DNA of 64,000 nucleotides, taken from Marinibactrum halimedae (GTDB lineage: Bacteria > Pseudomonadota > Gammaproteobacteria > Pseudomonadales > Cellvibrionaceae). The stretch is from contig NZ_JAJQVM010000009.1 of the NCBI RefSeq assembly GCF_021234875.1, positions 62,001-126,000 on the forward strand, read 5' to 3'. The notes under the pieces are model-generated. The model searched no databases and had not been told where the DNA came from. It saw nothing but the letters and a program-made list of their open reading frames with translations. Numbering within the stretch: the stretch's first letter is position 1; every line of letters starts with the position of its first letter. The position numbers and the translations under genes were made by a program. Below are positions 28,405 to 37,766 of the stretch, one piece after another.

Positions 28405-29094
28405 TTATTTTATTCCCAATACCAAAGAAACCCGTTCAATTTTGCTCTCTTTATTTTCTGTACTGCGTGTAGGCAGTACACGGTGCTTCCATTGGTAACG
28501 GCTTTCTCCGCTTAGTAGCAATAATGCTCCAACCGGTAAGTGAATGGCTTCTGTACATTGACCATTTGTGATTTCAAAAGTGGCTTCTCGTTGAATATTC
28601 ATAATCATGGTAACAACACCATTGGCGGGAATATCCACATGAAAAGGAAAGCCGGCAACCTGACCTTTATGATGATGATAAAAGTTCATAGTAAAGCGCC
28701 ATGATGGCGAACTCAGGTTTTCTGTAACCAGATTAAGGGCTTGCAGTTGCTCTATCACTTTAGGTAACTGTATTTCAATGAAGCAAGGTAGATTCTCATT
28801 GCCTCGGCAATACACCAATTGATGCCCTTCCCCACCGTAATTGGAAAAGACTTCGCATTGTATGCTTTTTGGGTGATCCGGGAGGGTATATCGTGAAAAG
28901 GTTTTCTGCTGATTCAGGCCGTCTTTGTCGTTTTGAACCAATTGTGGTTGGGGAATATCGACCCTTTGTGTGAGGGATGACACTGCGTTTTTCAAACGCT
29001 TATGGATACAGAGTGCCCCGTCAAGCATGGCTTGGCAGTCAGAAGCGCTTAGAAATTCAGGAAAAAAATGTAAGCCCGGTATTTCTTTATACAT
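28405..29094 (-). CDS. AlkB-like 2-oxoglutarate/Fe(II) dioxygenase
   Basis: A 229-residue protein with the double-stranded beta-helix iron site of the AlkB group. FPFHVDIPANG supplies the His-x-Asp pair, the distal histidine is in YQWKHRVLP, and RVSLVLG near the C-terminus has the arginine that binds 2-oxoglutarate. TMNFYHHHKGQVAGF is the approach to the active site. The start is ATG 29094; a GTG two codons upstream is possible. AlkB enzymes repair alkylated nucleic acids, while ALKBH-like relatives act on RNA or protein. The length and divergence do not decide which applies. It is divergent from the GH3 gene. Confidence 0.78.
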   Translation of the reverse strand: MYKEIPGLHFFPEFLSASDCQAMLDGALCIHKRLKNAVSSLTQRVDIPQPQLVQNDKDGLNQQKTFSRYTLPDHPKSIQCEVFSNYGGEGHQLVYCRGNENLPCFIEIQLPKVIEQLQALNLVTENLSSPSWRFTMNFYHHHKGQVAGFPFHVDIPANGVVTMIMNIQREATFEITNGQCTEAIHLPVGALLLLSGESRYQWKHRVLPTRSTENKESKIERVSLVLGIK

Positions 29095-29193
29095 ATGCAC
29101 TGAATTCTTTTATCGTTTACATTCTGATTGTCATCATTATATTTGAAGCATTCTAGGGAGTACCTATTACTGCCCTAGGCATAATAACAAGCT

Positions 29194-31875
29194 ATGACTA
29201 ACTCAACTACAGATACCAATCGGGGGGTATCGGTGTTTACATATTCTCGTGTGCTCAGTTCAGCTGTCGCAATTGTTGTTCTTTCCATCAGTGGGTGTGC
29301 TAATCAAACTATGTCTGACCTAAATACACAAGCCCTGGGCAATAGCCAGCCTGGGCAATCAGTTGATTCCTCTCGGGATATCAATCGCTGGCCGCAGCTG
29401 TCTAGTGCTGTGGTGTTGAATCCAGTGATTGAGTCAAAAATTGATGCGCTGTTGGCGAGCATGTCCATAGAGGAAAAAGTTGGGCAAATGACCCAGCCGG
29501 AATTGCGTAGCATTACCCCTGAGGAGGTAAAGCGCTATCACATTGGCTCTGTTTTGAATGGTGGCGGTTCTTTTCCTGGAGGTAACAAGAATGCCCAGGC
29601 GTCAGACTGGGTAGCCTTGGCGGATGGTTTTTATCAAGCGTCGATGGATGACTCGGATGGCTTTAATACCATTCCTATCATGTGGGGTACGGATGCGGTT
29701 CATGGCGTGAATAATGTCTATGGCGCGACGATTTTTCCTCACAATATTGGCCTAGGTGCCACGGCTAATGAGTCTCTACTCAAGGAAATTGGTGAGGTCA
29801 CCGCTCGCGAAACGCGTGTTATCGGGGTGGATTGGTCCTTTGCGCCGGCGGTCTCGGTAGTGCAAGACAATCGTTGGGGGCGAACTTATGAAGGTTACTC
29901 CGAATCTCCAGAATTGGTTGAGCGGCTTTCTGGCCCATTGGTTGAAGGCTTGCAAGGCGAGTTAAATGAAGGCTGGCTTGGCAAGGAGCATGTGATTGCC
30001 ACTGCAAAACATTTTATTGGCGATGGCGGCACCCATAAAGGCAAAGATCAGGGCAATACACTGGTGTCTGAGCAAGAACTGATTGATGTGCATTTGGCCG
30101 GTTATTTGAGTGCGCTGGAAGCGGGTGTGCAGACAATTATGGCCTCGTTTAACAGTTGGCAGGGGGATAAGGCTCACGGCCACCAGTATTTATTAACGGA
30201 CGTATTAAAAGGGCGCCTAGGGTTTGATGGTGCCGTGGTGGGCGATTGGAATGGTCATGGGCAGGTGCCCGGTTGTACTAACGATAATTGTCCGCAGGCC
30301 ATTAATGCCGGTGTCGATATTATTATGGTGCCTGAGCAGTGGAAATCGTTTATTGCCAATACTGTTCGCCAAGTTCACACCGGGGAAATTACCGAAGAAC
30401 GAATTAACGATGCGGTTCGAAGAATTCTACGTGTGAAATACCGTGCAGGACTCTTCGATGCACCTCCCCCCTCTAAGCGTTTGTTTTCTAAAGAGCAATC
30501 GTTATTGGGCGCGAAAGAACATAGAGCTGTGGCACGCAGAGCCGCAAGGGAGTCGTTGGTTTTATTGAAGAATAATAATCAATTATTACCCTTGCACCCG
30601 AAAAAAAATATCTTAGTAACGGGTGATGGCGCCGATAATATCGGTAAGCAAAGCGGTGGCTGGACATTATCTTGGCAGGGTACAGGTAATACTAATAATG
30701 ATTTTCCTAATGGAGAGTCGATTTATTCGGGCATTAAAAATACCGTTCACCAGGGTGGAGGAAAAGTCCATTTAGTAGAAAGCGAAGAGATATTGTCAGC
30801 TTCATCCACCGAAGAATTATTCAGTGATCATCAAAATGGCGTGCCAGATGTGGCCATTGTCGTGTTTGGTGAAGGCCCTTACGCAGAAGGCCAAGGCGAT
30901 CTGAAAGGGCTAGAGTACCAAGCTGGCGAGCATTCAGATTTGACGTTATTGCAACATTTAAAAGCATTAAATATACCGGTCGTTTCTGTATTTTTAAGTG
31001 GTCGTCCTATGTGGGTAAATGCGGAATTAAATGCGTCTGAGGCTTTTGTTGCTGCTTGGTGGCCTGGTACTGAAGGAGGGGCTGTGGCCGATGTTCTCTT
31101 TAGCGATACACAGGGTGAAATTCAATTTAATTTTCATGGAACACTGCCTTACCGTTGGCCTTCTGAGGCTAACCCTTACGATTCTTTTCAAGGTGGCAGC
31201 GAAAAAAGTGATGCAACGCTCTTTGCATTAGGTTATGGATTAGATTACCAGCGTCAACTTGAGCCTCAGGGCTTATTCGCTAAAGCCTTACATGAAAATA
31301 ATTTGAGCGAAGAGGGTGTGCAAATTGGAGGCATAGACAGCTCAGATTTAGTGTTGTTTGCAGGCCGCGCTACGGCACCATGGGCGCTGCATATTGGCAG
31401 TGGGGAAGAAACCTTATTAGCAGAATCGGCCAGCCACGAATTAGAGGGCATTCGTTTGCGTACAATTGATCGAATAATTCAAGAAGATGCTCGCCAAGTA
31501 GAATGGTTCGCACAAGAAAATGCGCAATCCAGTTGGGTGGGCTTTATTGCCGATACTCCGCAATCTTTATTAAAAGACGGCGCTCAGCCAGATCAACTTC
31601 TGTTTGAGTTAAAGCGCTCAGGTGTGGCGATTGATAAAATTGAATTAATTGTTACCAGTGTTAATGATGATGAAAAAAATGTCGAACAGAGTGTTAATTT
31701 GGTCGATTATTTAGCGTCTGTCACACAAGATGAATGGCATCAATTAAAAATACCCGTAACGGCGTTGTCAGAGGTAAGTTGGTCTGCGGTAAGTGAAATT
31801 AAAATTTCTGGTATTCAAACAGAAGGGGAGAGCGCTGCGCTGAGCTTTTCTCAAATTATTGTGGATTACGAATAG
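29194..31875 (+). CDS. Glycoside hydrolase family 3 exo-beta-glucosidase, lipoprotein
   Basis: An 893-residue GH3 enzyme close in architecture to the marine ExoP exo-1,3/1,4-beta-glucanase. The N-terminal TIM-like domain carries MWGTDAVHGVNNVYGATIFP, KHFIGDGGTHKGKDQG and the nucleophile in VVGDWNGHGQ (about D351). The second domain has FGEGPYAEGQGD with the likely acid/base glutamate. A C-terminal domain from about residue 700 resembles the ExoP galactose-binding-like module. The lipobox VLSISGC indicates an outer-membrane or periplasmic lipoprotein. The first ATG (29194) leaves a long pre-sequence; GTG 29233, preceded by GGGGGG, would give a standard 22-residue lipoprotein signal. It should release glucose from beta-glucan oligomers. 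A terminator follows. Confidence 0.92.
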   Translation: MTNSTTDTNRGVSVFTYSRVLSSAVAIVVLSISGCANQTMSDLNTQALGNSQPGQSVDSSRDINRWPQLSSAVVLNPVIESKIDALLASMSIEEKVGQMTQPELRSITPEEVKRYHIGSVLNGGGSFPGGNKNAQASDWVALADGFYQASMDDSDGFNTIPIMWGTDAVHGVNNVYGATIFPHNIGLGATANESLLKEIGEVTARETRVIGVDWSFAPAVSVVQDNRWGRTYEGYSESPELVERLSGPLVEGLQGELNEGWLGKEHVIATAKHFIGDGGTHKGKDQGNTLVSEQELIDVHLAGYLSALEAGVQTIMASFNSWQGDKAHGHQYLLTDVLKGRLGFDGAVVGDWNGHGQVPGCTNDNCPQAINAGVDIIMVPEQWKSFIANTVRQVHTGEITEERINDAVRRILRVKYRAGLFDAPPPSKRLFSKEQSLLGAKEHRAVARRAARESLVLLKNNNQLLPLHPKKNILVTGDGADNIGKQSGGWTLSWQGTGNTNNDFPNGESIYSGIKNTVHQGGGKVHLVESEEILSASSTEELFSDHQNGVPDVAIVVFGEGPYAEGQGDLKGLEYQAGEHSDLTLLQHLKALNIPVVSVFLSGRPMWVNAELNASEAFVAAWWPGTEGGAVADVLFSDTQGEIQFNFHGTLPYRWPSEANPYDSFQGGSEKSDATLFALGYGLDYQRQLEPQGLFAKALHENNLSEEGVQIGGIDSSDLVLFAGRATAPWALHIGSGEETLLAESASHELEGIRLRTIDRIIQEDARQVEWFAQENAQSSWVGFIADTPQSLLKDGAQPDQLLFELKRSGVAIDKIELIVTSVNDDEKNVEQSVNLVDYLASVTQDEWHQLKIPVTALSEVSWSAVSEIKISGIQTEGESAALSFSQIIVDYE

Positions 31876-31888
31876 CCTTCTGATGATT

Positions 31889-31913
31889 AAAGGCGACTTT
31901 TCTGGTCGTCTTT
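31889..31913 (+). terminator. Probable terminator of the GH3 gene
   Basis: A nine-pair stem (AAAGGCGAC/GTCGTCTTT, with one G-T pair) and a seven-base loop, ending in a TTTT run. Confidence 0.7.
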
Positions 31914-32164
31914 TCTCCTTCCGTTGTTTTTTAGGGGGTTAACCACTCCTTTCCTTCCTATTTTATCGAAGTGCTAGAGAGATAAGTTAGCACTTGGCGC
32001 CAATTTATACATTTTTTTGATAACGCGCATAAATTTTAATAAGAGTAATGTTTTTTGTTTTATCTATCTTATAAAGTTGGTTTTGCCTGTAGGTGTGACC
32101 TTTTGGTATACCTTACGGAAATAAAGAACTAAGTTTTTTGCTCTTTTTGTTACAAGGAAGATGT

Positions 32165-33313
32165 ATGTTTAGCAACATTTTTAACGAAAGCTTTAATAAT
32201 TACCTTTATCTTTCAGGCAAAACTACTCGTGGTGCTCAAGGTAAGACCGTTTATATAAATCCTAACCTGCTTCAAGTGTTTGTTGAGTATTCTCACTCTG
32301 CTGGTAATTACGATATTTTGATGACGGAAAAAGCATTGAATATGCTTCCTTCTAGCTACACTGGTAGTGGAACCAGTGATAATCTGACAACCCCTCATGT
32401 TCACAATGATACTTGTGGTGATTTTGAAGTTTTTTACGTTATTTTTCAGGAAAAAAATGAAAACAACCATGGCTCCGGATTGTATATTACTAATATTAAG
32501 CGGATAGCTCATAGAGACGCAAAATATACCCAAGGCCTATATCATGCTGAAGATATGGGAGGAAAAGGTTGGGAAGTTAATAAAAGTACTTCAAAAAAAA
32601 TTGAACAGCCATTTGGTGTGATTGGTGCTGAGTACGATAGAAAAAATCATCGATTCAGTATTCATGAGACAATGAAGGCTGCTGAACCAGTATTAGAAAA
32701 ATCAAAAACTGCGGCAACTTATAAAGCAGAAGCCTCCATATATTACTGCCCTACATATATGGAAGACCAAGATGGAGTGTGGTTGGATAAAGAACTGAAG
32801 TCGAATGGACTCACCAAAGGGCCTCAAGAGTTAGCACAAATTTTAGTAAGTACTCAAAATCAAGTGGATGAAGATGAAAAAGAACCGATATATCATTGGT
32901 TTGTCATCGGTAAAGGTGCTGAAGTATTGGATAAGGCATTAAATATGCTTCCTAATTATGGGGGAGCAAAGCTTAAAAATACCAAGTTTCATTTAGTCAG
33001 TCCGGAATTTAATGTGGGTTTGCTATTTAAAAAAATTGATAGTGTTGGTGCGCATGTGGATAAAGGTGTCAATAGTATAAAAGCAAAACCGCAAAGCTAT
33101 ATTTATCAGATTTCGGATATTCCTACAATTGGTAAGTACTTAGAAAGTTCAAATTTATTGCCGGAAAAAGATGAAACATATCTTAAAGGTCAAATGGGTT
33201 TTTATGGTGGGGTTAAAGAAAATTTAACAAAGTACACTAAAGATAAAAGCTTAATGGAAGAGAAAACTTTTATGAGTTTGGCGCATATGATAGAAGAAAG
33301 ATCAAAGTGGTGA
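32165..33313 (+). CDS. Unknown protein A of an AT-rich gene pair, 382 residues
   Basis: I do not recognise the family. ATG 32165 has AAGGAAG at good distance; an upstream reading to 32138 is not needed. There is no signal peptide or membrane helix, so it is cytoplasmic or exported by a route needing no signal. The motif KALNMLP occurs twice, at residues 56-62 and 257-263, each followed about 15-25 residues later by a similar hydrophobic strand, which suggests two related domains. The middle has Cys and aromatic residues (YYCPTYMEDQDGVW). The DNA is visibly richer in A/T than flanking genes. The next gene starts four bases after its stop, so the two are coexpressed. An effector-type role is speculative. 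Confidence 0.7.
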   Translation: MFSNIFNESFNNYLYLSGKTTRGAQGKTVYINPNLLQVFVEYSHSAGNYDILMTEKALNMLPSSYTGSGTSDNLTTPHVHNDTCGDFEVFYVIFQEKNENNHGSGLYITNIKRIAHRDAKYTQGLYHAEDMGGKGWEVNKSTSKKIEQPFGVIGAEYDRKNHRFSIHETMKAAEPVLEKSKTAATYKAEASIYYCPTYMEDQDGVWLDKELKSNGLTKGPQELAQILVSTQNQVDEDEKEPIYHWFVIGKGAEVLDKALNMLPNYGGAKLKNTKFHLVSPEFNVGLLFKKIDSVGAHVDKGVNSIKAKPQSYIYQISDIPTIGKYLESSNLLPEKDETYLKGQMGFYGGVKENLTKYTKDKSLMEEKTFMSLAHMIEERSKW

Positions 33314-33317
33314 TGCT

Positions 33318-34178
33318 ATGAATGAACCTTTTTCTTATTCTGCTGAGGATATGTATTGGCATGACTTAAAAAAAATGCCTCTTAATATTGTCGATTTGTC
33401 TGGAAATTTACTTTGCTATATTGGGCGTGCAGATTCGAATCCAGGCTATAAAGTTAACAGCAATAGAGCAATTGATATTTATGATGATGATAATTTTTTT
33501 CTAAGCCATTATGGCAGAGATCATAAAGGCTATCGTCATGGCATGGTAGGGTTGCCCAGTGTTTCTTGGAATTGTTATGTTCCAGAAGATGAAAAAACTA
33601 CGGCAAGGGTTGGTGTTTTTGATCTTTCACCAACACTTATTAAGTTAAATGATGAAGAGCTCCATAACGTGGATACGGATGAGTTGATTTATCAGCGTTT
33701 CTTGGATGATCTTTCTAAGTCATCTAGAATGTCAAATGTTTTTGTGCCTGAATTACAATTTAAAAAAATCAAAATCAATGGAAGAGAGTGGACATCATTT
33801 AATCGTTATAATCGAGGTGCCAGCTTTATGTATTTTTTGGTCACGCCTATAACAAATCAGCATGTTTTGAGATTTACGATGGATTTAGGTTTTAGTGGCT
33901 TTTGGGATAATAATGAGGATGTGCCAAAGGATATTCTAGATAAAGTGCTGGAAGGTATTCGAGAGTTTATCAGTTATGTAAGAATCACTCGAGACCCCTC
34001 AACTTTAGAGCGTAAGCCAGGCTATTATATTCGGGATGAAAATGAAGAGTTGGTGGACTATGAGGAGGTAGTTAAAAAATTGGAGGAGGAAAAGGCCGCG
34101 AAAATGAAAAAATTACAAGACTCAAATTTTGGCGGTTGGGGAAGTGTATCGGATGATGACTCAACCCCCGGTTGGTAG
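33318..34178 (+). CDS. Unknown protein B of an AT-rich gene pair, 286 residues
   Basis: I do not recognise the family with certainty. It starts four bases after protein A and is translationally linked. Residues about 150-220 (INGREWTSFNRYN, MYFLVTPITNQHVLRFTMDL, then VLEGIREFIS) resemble the alpha/beta pattern seen in several immunity-like or type VI-associated proteins, in which a Trp-containing strand is followed by hydrophobic strands and a C-terminal helix. The C-terminal 60 residues are a highly charged helix (YEEVVKKLEEEKAAKMKKL) and a Gly/Asp/Ser tail. There is no signal peptide. Its AT-rich composition matches protein A. Being an immunity or chaperone partner of A is inference from order and coupling. 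Confidence 0.68.
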   Translation: MNEPFSYSAEDMYWHDLKKMPLNIVDLSGNLLCYIGRADSNPGYKVNSNRAIDIYDDDNFFLSHYGRDHKGYRHGMVGLPSVSWNCYVPEDEKTTARVGVFDLSPTLIKLNDEELHNVDTDELIYQRFLDDLSKSSRMSNVFVPELQFKKIKINGREWTSFNRYNRGASFMYFLVTPITNQHVLRFTMDLGFSGFWDNNEDVPKDILDKVLEGIREFISYVRITRDPSTLERKPGYYIRDENEELVDYEEVVKKLEEEKAAKMKKLQDSNFGGWGSVSDDDSTPGW

Positions 34179-34194
34179 GTTACAAAAGTGATGC

Positions 34195-34233
34195 ATTAAG
34201 CTGCTTTATCTTTAAAATATAAAGCAGCTTAAT
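34195..34233. terminator. Shared hairpin between convergent genes
   Basis: A perfect 15-base-pair stem (ATTAAGCTGCTTTAT/ATAAAGCAGCTTAAT) with a nine-base loop lies between two converging genes. The U-tract is weak on both strands, but position and symmetry suggest a bidirectional transcript end. Confidence 0.65.
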
Positions 34234-34249
34234 GAGAATATTAAGCATT

Positions 34250-35224
34250 TTAGGCTATAAATTGCTCTACCTTGCGTGCTTGACAATGTTCATCATGAAA
34301 ATCAATCACTGACTGAATATCCCTACCTACCTTCCCACTGCCAATGTCCTGTAAAAAGTGACAAGACGAAAATTCCTCAGATTTCCTTTCGTATTCTTTC
34401 ACCCACTCTTTTCGAGCAGACTGCTTCTCTTCATTTACTGGCCACACTCCGTTGGGGTGAATTCTTTGCATGCCGATTCGCCATGGCTTAGGGCTGATTC
34501 GGGCGCGGAAGCAGTTTTGGTTTTTACACATTCTTTGATAAACCGGGTCGGCTTTTAGTAGTTCCATTAGGGCCAGCGTTTTATCGTCCCGAGGGTTCAT
34601 ACGAATGTGAGTGGCGATGGCGCGTAGGCCGTTTGGGGTGCGGTAAATTCTGAAATTAGCCTGTGGGTTTTTCTTGATGGCCGCGTTAAAATTGCTGAGT
34701 GATTTATGAATTAGGTTCTTTGGTTTATTGACCGTCGCGTTCGCAATGGCCGTGGAAATCATAGGGCTGATGACGAAGGTAATGACTAAGCCAAAAAAGT
34801 AAACCCAACTGGTTTGTAAGAAAACCCCTAGCGATACCGTTGAAATAATGAGTAATAACGTCACCGCCGAATGAATCCAGAACGGGGGGGTATGGGAAAA
34901 ATCAATATCCGCGATAAAGATGTCCGGTGTATTTAAACACAACGCGCCGTAACTGTTGCGGGTGATAATGGCATCGTCAATACGCTCAATAATTTCTTCT
35001 CGAATGGGTAAACCTTCAGCCCCGTTGTAGGCCACTTTGGGGTCGGAGCGGTGAATTTTTCCGTTGACTTTTAATTGTGAGAAAGCCTCTTCCATTCGTT
35101 GTTTGGCGTGATCCTGTGCGGCCTCTTGTGAGGTGTTTGACCAACCATAGCGTTTGAGTGTGTAGGATTTACCTTGAACGGTTTCGGTTTGTGTGTGCTC
35201 TGCCCAATAGAGAGGAATAATCAT
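34250..35224 (-). CDS. Conserved membrane protein of unknown function, 324 residues
   Basis: The N-terminal 110 residues are soluble and begin MIIPLYWAEHTQTETVQGKS, with a GWSNTSQEAAQDHAKQRME helix. Two adjacent hydrophobic segments follow at about 115-160 (AVTLLLIISTVSLGVF and YFFGLVITFVISPMISTAIA). The C-terminal half has a distinctive, apparently conserved block: RIYRTPNGLRAIATH, then FRARISPKPWRIGMQRI with a nearby Cys pair (MCKNQNCF). I have the impression of a widespread family of unknown role with the same blocks, but cannot name it. It is convergent with the AT-rich pair, yet its base composition is like the host genome, so it is probably not part of that pair. Confidence 0.75.
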   Translation of the reverse strand: MIIPLYWAEHTQTETVQGKSYTLKRYGWSNTSQEAAQDHAKQRMEEAFSQLKVNGKIHRSDPKVAYNGAEGLPIREEIIERIDDAIITRNSYGALCLNTPDIFIADIDFSHTPPFWIHSAVTLLLIISTVSLGVFLQTSWVYFFGLVITFVISPMISTAIANATVNKPKNLIHKSLSNFNAAIKKNPQANFRIYRTPNGLRAIATHIRMNPRDDKTLALMELLKADPVYQRMCKNQNCFRARISPKPWRIGMQRIHPNGVWPVNEEKQSARKEWVKEYERKSEEFSSCHFLQDIGSGKVGRDIQSVIDFHDEHCQARKVEQFIA

Positions 35225-35370
35225 AATGACGATGTTAATTTGAAAAAGAAGTTGGTTGAGTTGAAGGTATTTGAGTCATCGAAAAATCGCCATACAGTAT
35301 TGAAAATATATGGCGATTTTATCAACGCTTATAATTTATCCGCTAATTTAGCGGTATCTGTCAGTGTGAT

Positions 35371-35441
35371 CTATAAGTACTACTATCTGTAAGTACTACT
35401 ACCTATAAGCACGATTTATAAACAGTACCTATAAACAGTGT
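35371..35441. repeat. Two nested tandem repeats upstream of the membrane-protein gene
   Basis: Two 16-base units (CTATAAGTACTACTAT, CTGTAAGTACTACTAC) run into three 13-base units (CTATAAGCACGAT, TTATAAACAGTAC, CTATAAACAGTGT), all sharing a TATAA core, just beyond the 3' end of the dipeptidyl peptidase gene. Confidence 0.7.
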
Positions 35442-35446
35442 AGAGC

Positions 35447-37693
35447 TTATTTAAGAGTACGATCAAAGAAATTCGTAATCGTATGGTACATATGAATACG
35501 AGTATTGTTACCGCGAATGCTGTGTTTTTTACCGGGGTAATCCATCATCTGGAATGGAATACTTAAGTCTTGAAGGTGCTTATACAATTCGGTGCTGTTT
35601 TGAAATAACACGTTGTCGTCAGCCATGCCGTGGTAGATAAATAAATCACCCTTTAAGTCTTTCGCATAGGGGAAAACAGAAGAGTTAGTGTAGGCTTCTG
35701 GTACTTTTGTTGGGTTGCCCATGTAGCGTTCGGTATAATGGGTATCGTACAGCCCCCATTGTGTAACAGGTGCACCAGAAACCCCGGCACTGAAATAATC
35801 ACCGGCTTTGAACATGGTCATTAAGGTCATGTAGCCACCGTAGCTGTGCCCGTAAATACCAATATTGTTGGCATCCACATAATCAAGGCTTTGTAAAAAC
35901 TTCGCGCCTTCAATTTGGTCTTCGACTTCAATATTGCCCATGGCTTGGTAAATGGGCTCTTCGAATTTTTTACCACGATAATTAGAACCACGATTGTCGA
36001 TGCTAAACACCACATAGCCTTTGTTGGCCCAGTATTGGAACAGTAAACCGCGATCACCTGCCCATTGATTATTCACCACTTGTGCATGAGGGCCGCCGTA
36101 CACGTAAATAATGGCAGGGTGTTGACCTGTTAATTTTTTCGGTGTGTATAAACGATAAAATAACTCTGCGCCATCTTTGGTATTGAGTGAGCCAAAGGTG
36201 GGTTCAACCCATTGCGGTTGGTAAGGTGATAAAGGGTGAGCGCCATTAATGGTGTTTTCCTCAAGCCACGTCAGATGCTGGCCATCTGCTTGATGAAGGC
36301 TCACCTGCCAGGGTGAATTAATGGTGGAGTATTTGTCCACGTACACACTGGCGTCTTTGCTGAAAGAGACTTTATGCGTACCCACACGAGACGAGAGGGT
36401 TTCTATTTTCTCAGGCTTTTTAGAATCAGTGAGATTAATGGCATAAAGGTGGCGTTCTAAAGGCGAGTCTTTTCTTGCGGTAAAGTAGATCCGTTGTTTT
36501 TCTTGATTGATGGCCTCTAGTGCATCAATTGTCCAATCCCCTTTGGTTAATTGTTTGATGCGTTTGCCGTTGGTGTTGTAAAGGTACAAATGCTTGAAGC
36601 CATCACGCTCAGATGCCCACACGAAATGTTGTTTGTCGTCCAGAAAGGTGAGGTCGTCGTTTAAGTTTACCCAGGTTTTGCTTTTTTCTTTAATTAGGGT
36701 TTTTTGCTTTTTACTGGCGATATCGTACCGGCGTAACTCTAAACGGTTTTGCGAACGGTTTTGCCATTGGTAGGTGAGGTGCTGGTTGTCGGGCATCCAA
36801 TCGACTCGGGCAAGATAGATGTCTTTATTTTTACCCAAATCGACCCAATCCCATTGTTGGTTTTCAATATTCACCACCGCCAATGTAATCTCCACATTGG
36901 GTGTCCCGGCGCGAGGGTAGCGTTGTTCGATCATTTTGATGGAGTCGGCGTAAATCTCACTGCGGGTAATCACTTCCACCGGGGATTCGTCCACGCGAGT
37001 GAGTGCGATGTGTTTTTCATCGCTCGACCACCAATAACCGGTCATACGGCCCATTTCTTCTTGGGCGACAAATTCGGCCATGCCGTATTTAATTAATCCA
37101 CCGCCGTCTTGACTGATTTGAGTTTCTTTGTCGGACTCGATGTGTTTGATAAAGACATTTTGGTCCCGAATAAAGCTGATGTAATTGCCTTGGGGGGAGA
37201 AACGAATATCGGTTTCAAAGGTTTCTGTATTCAGAATTTGCTTGGGCTTTTTATCGCCAAGTTTTAAATAGTAGGCGTCACCGGCCAGCGGAAAGAGTAA
37301 CGCACTGCCGTCTTTCGACCAGCGATAATCCATAATGCCGGTACCGTATTGACGCATACGTTCACGGCGGGCTTTTTCTTCATCGGATAAATTTTCGGCG
37401 CCACTGTGCAATTGATCAGCATCCACCAGCAATTGATGTTGTTTACTTTCGATGTGGTATTCCCACAAATCGTAGCGGTTGATGTCTGTGGGTTTGGCTT
37501 TAATGTAAGTGACGCGTTCGCCGTCGGGTGAAAGCTTGAGTAATTTGGGGCTGCTGCCGGATAAGTCTGGAGAGGAAAAAATACGTTCAATCGATAGGGT
37601 GGTATCGTTGTTTTCTGTTGGGGTAGCGCAAATAACCGTGCTGGATAAAGCAAGGGTGCTGGCCAGAACACTTGATAATAAAGTCTTCAACAT
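35447..37693 (-). CDS. Dipeptidyl peptidase IV (S9B family), secreted
   Basis: A 748-residue exported serine peptidase that removes Xaa-Pro or Xaa-Ala dipeptides from peptide N-termini. A signal peptide (MLKTLLSSVLASTLALSS, cleaved near ICA) is followed by the beta-propeller N-domain and then an alpha/beta-hydrolase domain with YVYGGPHAQ, the nucleophile in GIYGHSYGGYM (S617), the Asp in GMADDNVLF and the His in GKKHSIRG. The double-glutamate motif that anchors the substrate N-terminus is seen in AEFVAQEEMGR. ATG 37693 has GGAG upstream; the longer upstream reading is rejected. It is 73 bases after sstT on the same strand, suggesting joint expression of peptide cleavage and amino-acid uptake. 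Confidence 0.94.
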   Translation of the reverse strand: MLKTLLSSVLASTLALSSTVICATPTENNDTTLSIERIFSSPDLSGSSPKLLKLSPDGERVTYIKAKPTDINRYDLWEYHIESKQHQLLVDADQLHSGAENLSDEEKARRERMRQYGTGIMDYRWSKDGSALLFPLAGDAYYLKLGDKKPKQILNTETFETDIRFSPQGNYISFIRDQNVFIKHIESDKETQISQDGGGLIKYGMAEFVAQEEMGRMTGYWWSSDEKHIALTRVDESPVEVITRSEIYADSIKMIEQRYPRAGTPNVEITLAVVNIENQQWDWVDLGKNKDIYLARVDWMPDNQHLTYQWQNRSQNRLELRRYDIASKKQKTLIKEKSKTWVNLNDDLTFLDDKQHFVWASERDGFKHLYLYNTNGKRIKQLTKGDWTIDALEAINQEKQRIYFTARKDSPLERHLYAINLTDSKKPEKIETLSSRVGTHKVSFSKDASVYVDKYSTINSPWQVSLHQADGQHLTWLEENTINGAHPLSPYQPQWVEPTFGSLNTKDGAELFYRLYTPKKLTGQHPAIIYVYGGPHAQVVNNQWAGDRGLLFQYWANKGYVVFSIDNRGSNYRGKKFEEPIYQAMGNIEVEDQIEGAKFLQSLDYVDANNIGIYGHSYGGYMTLMTMFKAGDYFSAGVSGAPVTQWGLYDTHYTERYMGNPTKVPEAYTNSSVFPYAKDLKGDLFIYHGMADDNVLFQNSTELYKHLQDLSIPFQMMDYPGKKHSIRGNNTRIHMYHTITNFFDRTLK

Positions 37694-37766
37694 TAATTCG
37701 GCTCCAAAGGTGCAGCGGCGGTTGCTTACCGCCGCATCAATATAAAACGAAAAAGAGATGGGAAAT

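Noticed and set aside
32165-35224. Prophage or transposon carrying the AT-rich genes
   Set aside because: No integrase, transposase, terminal inverted repeat or target duplication was seen; only composition suggests transfer.
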